The notes below the pieces were generated by a model. The model ran no database searches. It was not told the DNA's origin and worked only from the letters and a program-made list of their open reading frames with translations. DNA of 64,000 nucleotides. Source: Vitis vinifera (Eukaryota; Streptophyta; Magnoliopsida; Vitales; Vitaceae). This document shows positions 56,456-64,000 of the stretch, one piece after another. The position numbers and the translations under genes are program-made. The stretch's first letter is position 1. The number at the start of each line of letters is the position of its first letter. The stretch is taken from NCBI RefSeq assembly GCF_030704535.1, contig NC_081807.1, positions 5,373,001 to 5,437,000 on the forward strand, read 5' to 3'.

Positions 56456-58561
56456 TTTTATATTACTCAAAAAAAAAGAAGGTAAAATATATAGGACAAT
56501 CAGAAAAGAGAAAAACACAATTTGTAAAAATAAAATAAAATAAAATAAGAAAACGGTTTTAAAAATTGTTTTTCAAAAACAGTTCTCAAACGGAGTCTAA
56601 ACTTCCACTGCCCTGATATATGTTTCTATGTTGATTTTGTTTATGCAGTTGAAAAAGGGTATAAGAAATTACTATGGATGGAATCCCAGGATGGGTGAGA
56701 ATATAAGCATATCCCTGCATGACTTTGTCTGATGGGAAAGGCCAGTGTTGCAGAGTGGAACCTGTATCATGATTATCTATGAAAGTCACAGCATTTCCAG
56801 GCATTAACCCAATCATTCCTGGGGGCTTTCCATTCAAATCCTTCATTCTCCACAGTTCCCCTTCCACTGCAGCTTGGAGTATCCCTTTGGTTGTAAAATC
56901 AAATGCATTCACTGCTCCTCCAGCGCCTCTCACCCATTCCACAAGCTCACGCCGATGACTATCTTGGTTGTAGCTTGGCTTACCATCACTTCTATAAGAA
57001 AGAGACTTCCAAATTTCCCCTACTGCAAATTTTGGCCTGGTCTTTGCCATATAAAACTTGGTAAAAGCTGGGGAGAATCCTCTAGCAAAATCAAACCGCC
57101 ATCCATCAAACCCTATTTCAATCTTCAGCCAGTTCATCCAGTCTATTAGCTCTTGCTGAACCCGTGGGTTGATGTGGTCGATGTCTGGTGCGGCACTGTA
57201 GTCATCTCCAGAATCAGGGTTTCCGGTGCCGTCGGAATAAGGAGTGTCGTCCTTGCAAATGAAAGATGGGGTCCAGTCAAGGCGATCATCTGGGGTTCCT
57301 CCTTCAAAGATGGCCCATATTCCTCTTGCGTCTTGCTTCTCTGCAGTTCTGTGGTTTATAACTATGTCTGCTATGCACTGGACCCCCTTGCTGTGAAACA
57401 CCTTTATCAGTGTTTTCAGTTCATCTTGGGTGCCATATTTGGATGCATTCAGATCATAAAGCCTTCCTGGCATGTACCCTTCAAGTGAAAGTAATACACA
57501 TTATCATAAGATTATCTTCAAGTGCTAGTAAACAAGTAGCCTCTCTTATTTGACTTAAGACCAAACCCGGTGATAACTCAACATCAAAGCTTTTCTTGAA
57601 TGATGTGATATCCTTCACTCTATGAATCTTTTTTATTTTATACACAGATTTTAAAGTGATAAGGACTCTTTTAAACCTAAATAAGACAATATCTACATGA
57701 TAGAGAACAAATCATTACAAAACTCCGAGGGTTTGTTTGACTCCTCACAATCTCATGAGACACAACAAAGTCCTACAATCCTATCAAACACAACAAAAAT
57801 GCTGTATCTATGTGGCTTGTAAACACATTTTAAAGTCGTAAAGGTTTTCGAGAGCAAGATTAATTTTTTTAGTAATCTCTTTTAATATCAAGTTCTTTTC
57901 TATGTTTTGACCAATCCAAGCCTTCTCATGTAAGTTTCCTTTTGTTTTCCACAGAGTTGATTGAAAAGAAAACTCACAGGTTAAATAATTCTTCCAATTT
58001 CTCACATCATTATTGAAACAAAAGAACACGCCCACAAGACTTAATCATCGATTCATACAATTTGATCACCAAAAACAGACTTGAGAAAACCAGATCATTG
58101 AATCACTATAATATTACTTATATAAAGAACCTATGTCCACTACATCTGATCGAAACTGACTGAACATCAAAGAGTTCTAATTATTAATAGAAGTTTAGCA
58201 AAACAACCCAATGAATCTGGATGTAAAATTTATGCCAACTTGAGAATTTGACAGTGGTTTACCTTCAGGTGAAACAGACTGAGAGGGTGGAGGAAGCCAA
58301 ACATGAGTGATTCCAGAAGCAGCCAGTTCAGGAATGGAGTTGATGAGGAAGTTGTACCACCCTCCTTCCTTTTTGGATGATTCCCAATTGAAACCCTGAT
58401 CAGTACCCAATCCCACAAACTATCATTAGTTACACACAAACACACAGATTTTTATATGTATAAATTGTGTGCAGTACCTGAAACAATATTGGAGAAGCTG
58501 TTAAGGCCGGAAGGATGGTGATGAAGAACAGGAGACATGAAAGAGAAGTAGCAATATCCAT
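56078..58561 (-). CDS. AMY1: Secreted alpha-amylase (GH13)
   Basis: Four exons (58478-58561, 58263-58395, 56673-57478, 56078-56332) encode 425 residues, the usual length of plant alpha-amylases. A signal peptide ([20 protein letters not shown]) precedes [19 protein letters not shown]. The (beta/alpha)8 barrel shows the conserved regions [14 protein letters not shown] with the nucleophile D202, AVGEIW with the acid/base E227, and [10 protein letters not shown] with D310. Exon 4 ([18 protein letters not shown]...DYCVWEKK) gives the C-terminal beta-sheet domain. The enzyme cuts alpha-1,4 links in starch; the signal peptide points to the secretory/apoplastic AMY1 class rather than the plastid one. 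One change from the usual W appears in [10 protein letters not shown]. Terminal exon and 3' flank are duplicated downstream. Confidence 0.95.
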
Positions 58562-59907
58562 GTTCTGATATTCTGTGTGTTTTGATCTCTCAGCAATATA
58601 GTGCAATGATACAGTCCATCAACACAAGATGAAGGCTTGAAGACTTGTAGTTGCTATTGACTTTTAGAATTCCACCACTGTTGATTCATTTGTTGGATTC
58701 CACCAATATGATGGCAAATTAACTGGCTGGTAATCACTGCAACAAAATTTAACTTTTATGGGGGGGGGGGGGGGGGGCAAAAATTCTAATGCTAATGCAA
58801 GATTTTCCTATCCTTTTTATAACTAGAATGTATTTTTTATTTTTCTTTCACATTTTCTTTTCCTGTTTTCCTTTTTCCCTAGAATCTACTGGAAATCAAA
58901 CATAATCTTTCGGTTGACGAAAAGGGTGGTCTGAAAGGCTTTAATATTGGGTTTCGTGGTGGACTTGCTAGAAGTCCACCACTACAAGATTACTTGAAGG
59001 ATTCCACCACCATGGAGACTGGCTGGCTGATATGAACCCCCACCTTCAATATTATACATTTGTTGGACCATGGGGTGATGGTTTTCAATTCCCAAATCAA
59101 CAGCCACCTTTCTTTTTCTGTAAACCACTATGTCACACGTGGTTAGACTTGAAATGGTGAGTAAAGCCACAAGTGGGAAAAAATTTGGGAAACTCGTGTT
59201 TTGGGTCGACCATTTGGGAATAATTGGGTTTTCAGAACTTAAGAATTGAAAATATGAGATGCAGTTGTTAATGTGAAAAATAATATGGTTTTTGTGCATT
59301 TTGTGCTGCCTCGTTTTTTTGTGGCCAAATTGCCCTCAACTAATCTACATGTCAACATCCACGTTAACACAAGTTTCATTTTCAATTTCGATTACAGGCT
59401 TCTTCTGCCTTCAACTTTCCTCCACTCTTTTTCTGCATCATTTTTCATTGACATTTAGTTGCTACTCGCCATCATAACTCGATCACCATTGCACCTTTGT
59501 GACTGTTTGCTGCCACGAAACACATCGAAGCCCATAACATACTTTCTCCAATCTTTAAAGCTCTAATTGTGGGATCTCATTCCAGTATCTCTCGTAACTC
59601 TGACAAAAAAAAAAAAAAAAAAGGCAACCTTCGTTTTCGTCGTTTTGGTTTCCATCGGCCCCGACGGTTCCTACCCCACCCTCTAAAAACCCAGAACCCA
59701 GGTAAGCATTCTCTCTTAAGATTTTCTCCATCAATGGCTTCATCTCAGAGACTCTGCAACATTAATAAAACAACCAAAATAAAAAAACCCCTTCAATTTC
59801 CAACCTAGACTCCTCTATTTCATTGGTCAATGCTTCCCAATTCTCCACACCCAATTCATAAAATCCAAATCCATTTCTATGTTTTTCTTTACTACCCCAA
59901 ATCCCAA
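58562..59907. other. Divergent promoter region between the amylase and cyclophilin-like genes
   Basis: On the amylase side a weak TATA-like CTATATT lies at about 58,597. An 18-base G run occupies 58,760-58,777. The stretch GTTGATTCATTTGTTGGATTCCACCAATATGATGG... near 58,680 and GATTCCACCACCATGG near 59,000 are loosely alike. Bases 59,560-59,900 look like a 5' UTR with a 19-base A run at 59,605. No other gene seen. Confidence 0.4.
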
Positions 59908-60302
59908 ATGGGTAGGAAGCAAATCGACTCCGAACCCATCCGTTATGCTTCTCTGATATTTCTTTTGATGAGTATTGCCTTATGCACCCTGGTTTGTGCA
60001 TTCTTTTCTATGGTGCTTAGACCCGAGGCCAACTCTCTAATTTCAGAGCTTGATGCTTCAACATTGGTTGGAGAGGATGGGAGTAGTGGGACAAAGGCTC
60101 GGAGTGGCAGGTGTTGTAGAGGGATTGAAATTTTGGAACTTTGGGGGCCTATAGTGAAGTGGGGTTCTGACTTTAAGTTCAATTCTTCCAAGGAGTGTTG
60201 CATGGCTTGCAAAGAGATGTGTAATGGGAATGATGGGTAATTTTTGTGTGATCTTGGGTGTTTTGTGGGAATAGAGAGGCTCGCGGGCCAAAATTCGATG
60301 AG
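59908..60302 (+). pseudogene. 5' part of a membrane-anchored cyclophilin-like gene, broken
   Basis: From the ATG at 59,908 the frame reads MGRKQIDSEPIRYAS, a membrane segment (LIFLLMSIALCTLVCAFFSM), a linker, and CCRGIEILELWGPIVKWGSD then FKFNSSKECCMACKEMCNGN. Family members continue ..DGPCLCDSWVFCGNREACGPKFGECW before a cyclophilin-like domain. Here codons after NDG read TAA, then LCD, a one-base loss, then WVFCGNREARGPKFDE up to a donor GTGAGT at 60,303. So a stop and a frameshift sit inside the Cys-rich domain and one conserved Cys is Arg. The cyclophilin-like exons are not visible in the remaining 3.7 kb. The family link is from memory. Confidence 0.65.
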
Positions 60303-61963
60303 GTGAGTGTGATTTTGAATCTTGTTGCTGGTTTTCTTTTGGGGTTTTAGTGGAATTAGATTAGTGGGTTTTTAGTTAATTTGTTTGCTTGGCTATTAGG
60401 ATGAACTGGGTTTATTATTTTTCTTATAGTTGTTTGAAGTGTGCACTAATCTTTTGATTGATTTTATTACCTATTTTTGTGGTTCTTTAAAGATTTTGAT
60501 GCAATTGATTTATTGGGTTTGTTCGAATTTTCCGGTTTATAGTTTGGTTATTGTTTAGAGCTAGGGTTTGATGTTTCCATGGTTGTGGAAATGGTCCAGT
60601 GGTTTAATTAAAAAACTAAAAATTGGGGTTTAAGTGATTTCATCTTATGGTATTTAATCTATATTGGAGATCATACAATTGCTAGAATTTGAGTTTGGGA
60701 TAGTCACTTCTGTTTTGATTATGTTGTGATTTCATCCTTCCAAACTTTGATAGATCACATATTGTAATTCCTTTTAGAGCCATGATCCGTCAAATGCTTA
60801 TTCTACGGATGAAATAAATCAATCATCTTTGTTTTGTATTATACTTGAGAAACTAAGTAACACAAGAATGAGAGGCTTGTCTATCTATAAACTAAATTCA
60901 AAACCCCAATGTTTGGTGTGTAGTTACAAGCCTCTACGAATTAGGAGTTGGATAAGCCAATTCCATTGTTCAATCTTCCTTCAATGATCCTCTAGCCTAT
61001 TGTTCACACCCGGTTACTAGTGTGTTTTTGTTTTGCATTTAGGTTTATATATTTTGAAGATCAATTGAGTTAAGTAGATTAACATATTCAACCTTCGAAG
61101 TATCACAAAGTTCTTTACTTTTTAATGCCTTTCCATTCACTTTAACATTTCCAACTTTTATTTTTTAAGTGTTCCGTATACAATGCACCATGGGCCATAT
61201 GGATATTATCAAGGGTTTCTTTGGTTTCCATAGGCTGATATGGAAATATTGGTAAAATAAAAACCCAACTTTCCCATTTTAAAGTTAACCATATTAATAT
61301 TAAAAATATTTAGGATTTCATGCACTTTGAGCTTATGTGGGTTTTAATGTCAAATTTACCTTCCCTTTCTACTAGGTAAGCAAGCGTCCACATGTTAGAA
61401 AAAGAAAAAAAAAAAACCCCTTTCTCCACTGAGCACCAAAGAAAACTCAAGATCTCATTTGTTCTTCTCCTTATCCCTCTCAAAACCTAAAGAAACCCTA
61501 AGATTAAAACTTTACCTCCATCTCCATTTCCATCGATTCACCAACTTGAAAATATTGGGGGTTTAGAAATCTTTCACCCAATTAATCTACTTTGTGCCTA
61601 TTCGTTTTGATCATCATCATCATAGTCCTCCAAGATTGGATTTCTGGATTGGTATTTCGGCATGCTCGAAACTCGTCCTCTCATCACCAAAAGTATTACA
61701 TTCTCCTTCTTCTTCTTAGTTGCTGATTTGACTTGAGTCGCATTTTGCCCTAACCCCAAATCGAAATTTGAAGGTAAATAATTTTTATTTATTGTTTTTT
61801 AGTTTCTTTGTTTGAAATGGAGCACATCAACAATTTTGGAGTCGTTGGTGGACTTGAACTTTTGTGTTGGTTGTGGAAACCATATTATTCCCAAATAACC
61901 ATATGACCTACAAGTCGTATTGAATCCAGATAGAACTTATAGCATATCCGGTTGCAAGTTGCA
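60303..61963. other. Intron-like and unassigned DNA right of the cyclophilin-like relic
   Basis: The first part continues from a good splice donor and may be old intron. Bases about 61,440-61,750 (CTCAAAACCTAAAGAAACCCTAAG, pyrimidine-rich) look like a plant 5' UTR with a short frame from 61,662 that ends after 24 codons or so. I cannot assign a gene. Confidence 0.3.
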
Positions 61964-62452
61964 TTGTTATTTTGGGGACTGTACCTTAGGTACTACCTTA
62001 ATAGCCCTTAGGTACCACCTTAATCAACCTTAGGTACTACATTAACCGATCTTAGGTACTACCTTAGTTAAAGTTGGGTACTACCTGTGTGAAGCCTTAA
62101 AACTTCATTTGTGACCCTTAGAGCATGTCATTATGTGATTATTTAGTGTGGTCAAGTTGTTCACCTTTGTTATTTTGGGGATTGTACCTTAGGTACTACC
62201 TTAATAGCCCTTAGGTACCACCTTAATCAACCTTAGGTACTACCTTAATTGACTTTAGGTACTACCTTAGTTAAAGTTGGGTACTACTTGTGTGAAGCCT
62301 CAGAACTTCATTTGTGACCCTTAGAGTATGTCATTATGTGATTATTTAGTGTGGTCAAGTGGTTCACTTTTGTTATTTTGGGGACTGTACCTTAGGTACT
62401 ACCTTAATAGCCTTAAGTACCACCTTAATTAACCTTAGGTACTACTGACCGA
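61964..62452. repeat. 203-bp tandem repeat, about 2.4 copies, with nested 23-bp repeats
   Basis: TTGTTATTTTGGGGA.TGTACC starts at 61,964, 62,167 and 62,370, an exact 203-bp period twice. Each unit opens with four or five imperfect 23-bp repeats of the type CCTTAGGTACTACCTTAAT and then a unique part ending GTGTGGTCAAGT.GTTCAC. The third copy is cut off after the nested repeats at about 62,450. Copies differ at only a few sites, so the array is fairly young. Confidence 0.9.
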
Positions 62453-64000
62453 ACTTTTCTATTGTATCAAAATACTTAGCCTTTTTTACGTAGCAACTCT
62501 GGTCAAGAAAAACTAGAGAAAGAGTCACTACAACTTTTGTAGTATTCCGGGTATCGTCCTCAAGGACAGGCTTATGGAAATTGTCAATACTAGAATAAAT
62601 GAATTGCTTTTGTTTAAATCCTAAAGTGAAAAACAATATGTGAATAATGTGAAACTAAGTAAAAGAAATTAAATTAATAAAAAAAATGAATATTGATTTT
62701 AAATTCAGTTGATTCAAGTTTAGGGTTTTCCACAATCCAACCTAGGGTATAAAAATTAGAGAAAACAAGAATCTTTTAAGTAATATGATCTTAGGGTTTT
62801 GGGATCCTTGGTCGCTCGCGATTAAATTGAGTTCTATTACTCAAAATTGCATTTGAAACCTAATTTTTCTTTTTTAAAACAGATTTCTAAAGTCATCATG
62901 TGAATAAGATTAATTACTAGTTTAAGATTTGCCTTTTTAACCCTTCCTCTCCTTATAGCTTTGTTTCGGGGCAAATAATGATAGGGAAGACAAGGATAAC
63001 CAATGATCAAGAATTACCAAGAATCACTAGTATCGGGTAATAACTTACCGTATAATTCCCTAAACTAACTCACAATGATAGAATAAAAAAATTGATAAAT
63101 TGTCACCCAACCAATAATTAATCTCATTGTTATAATAATTTACCCATTGTCCCTATAGGTTTCCTAACCCTTAGGTTTTCATGCTTCAAAACCCCAAGTT
63201 GGCTCTTAGCCTCTCATGGGGGTGATGTCACATTCACAATCCATAATAGGGTCAAAATCCATAATTTGAATCAAAAGAAACTAAAAATAATATATTTAAT
63301 AAAGAAGAAAAAGAAAACAAACCAAAGTTTTCGTTTTCTTCCACCTTCAATGTCAAACTCTCTGGAAAAAGATCCAAAATCCCTAAAACCTAGAATTGAG
63401 AGAGTTTATATAATATCGTCAATTACCTAACATGTGGCACACTCTCATTGGCCACTTATTACAAAATAATTTCCTAAAAATGATTAAAAAATAATTAAAT
63501 GGTGATTTCTAGTCGTGTGGGGTCCACTTAGGGCAGATGAAGTGCCCTAGATGCAATTCCCGAGGTAGAGGAGGTGAAACATCAAAGTGGCAGTGGGCAA
63601 ATTTGAATTTGGTGTCATTTCGAAGTGGATTTCGAATTTATAAGTTGAATTTCGAAATCATTTCGAAATGACCCTCCAGCTTGGTGCAGTTGTCTTCAAA
63701 TGGCCATAACTTCATTTCAGCTCCAATTTGCACACCGTTTGAAGCATTGGACTCCTGACTTCTCGAGCTTCGAAAAAATATATAGAATGTATACAATGGA
63801 CTCCAGAAAGTGATCTAAATTTGTCCTCAAAGTCAGAGTATATAATACCATCAGATTTTTGTGTTCTAAATTTCCATGCAGCTGAATCTTGCTTCATGCC
63901 TCATTTCCCATGTTTTATTGCCTTCTTTCTTACTCCATAATGGTCATTTATCATCTTCCAAACTCATGATATCCTCATCTTACCTTTCCTTTTGGTTCAT
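62453..64000. other. Unresolved repeat-like right end of the window
   Basis: No gene recognised. Phrases such as GTAGTATTCCGGGTATCGTC near 62,540 and GGCCATAACTTCATTTCAGC near 63,701 are of a kind common in plant repeat families. They could belong to an old, broken LTR-type element, but no terminal repeats or protein domains are visible, so I do not call one. Confidence 0.25.

Noticed and set aside
58629-59030. Possible second amylase-like promoter repeat (GATTCCACCA words)
   Set aside because: Only short words are shared; too little for a duplication call. A gibberellin-response box was also sought and no convincing copy was found.
62453-64000. An LTR-type element at the right end
   Set aside because: Suggestive phrases only; no paired terminal repeats, primer site or protein domain can be shown in the window.
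1-64000. CRISPR arrays, bacterial operons or gene clusters of a new defence system
   Set aside because: The DNA is a spliced plant nuclear locus; tandem repeats found are minisatellites and local duplications without spacer structure.

Overview
This window is nuclear DNA from a flowering plant, almost certainly a eudicot. It is AT-rich between genes, the genes have spliced plant-type introns, and the protein families and gene neighbours are plant ones. Codon style, the LINE and MITE types and the gene order make grapevine (Vitis) or a close relative my best guess; that is inference from memory of protein families, since no search was run.

Layout. (1) 1-10,113: a tandem cluster of PLAC8 / plant-cadmium-resistance-type membrane protein genes on the + strand: the last exon of one copy at the window edge, two complete four-exon copies (2,519-3,970 and 8,639-10,113) and one exon-1-only relic (about 5,560-5,900), with duplicated promoter DNA. 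(2) 11,759-16,910: a one-exon PPR-DYW organellar RNA editing protein resembling Arabidopsis DYW2, followed tail-to-tail by a calmodulin-like protein resembling CML30. A decayed copy of the DYW gene's 3' end and an inverted-repeat element lie between them. (3) 17,441-23,772: a chloroplast DnaJ-type zinc-finger protein of the CYO1/SCO2 type on the - strand, carrying a MITE in one intron and a 5'-truncated LINE in the other. (4) 26,397-30,181: a secreted malectin-like plus LRR protein without a kinase, on the - strand. (5) 30,401-39,278: a tRNA-Arg(CCT) gene and a six-exon CGI121/TPRKB gene (KEOPS complex) on the + strand. A segment running from inside the malectin-LRR gene, over the tRNA, into CGI121 intron 1 has been tandemly duplicated (junction near 32,728). 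The second copy holds a broken malectin-LRR gene, decayed tRNAs and a dead CGI121 first exon, so the live CGI121 gene must splice across about 7.7 kb. (6) 40,818-43,919: a VID27/DEM-type protein, - strand. (7) 47,672-48,415: an ERF109/RRTF1-like stress transcription factor, - strand, with an ACGT-rich promoter. (8) 56,078-58,561: a secreted alpha-amylase, - strand, with a second, still open copy of its last exon 2.5 kb downstream. (9) 59,908-60,302: the broken 5' part of a membrane-anchored cyclophilin-like gene, then a 203-bp tandem repeat (61,964-62,452) and an unresolved, repeat-like right end.

The genes do not form one pathway. The neighbourhood matters more as conserved gene order: DYW2 next to CML30, CYO1 next to the malectin-LRR gene and VID27, and CGI121 near ERF109 are pairs or trios that, from memory, are also neighbours at three separate Arabidopsis loci. 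No previously undescribed system with clear multi-gene logic is visible. The most notable items are the exon swap forced on CGI121 by the duplication and the possible alternative last exon of the amylase gene.
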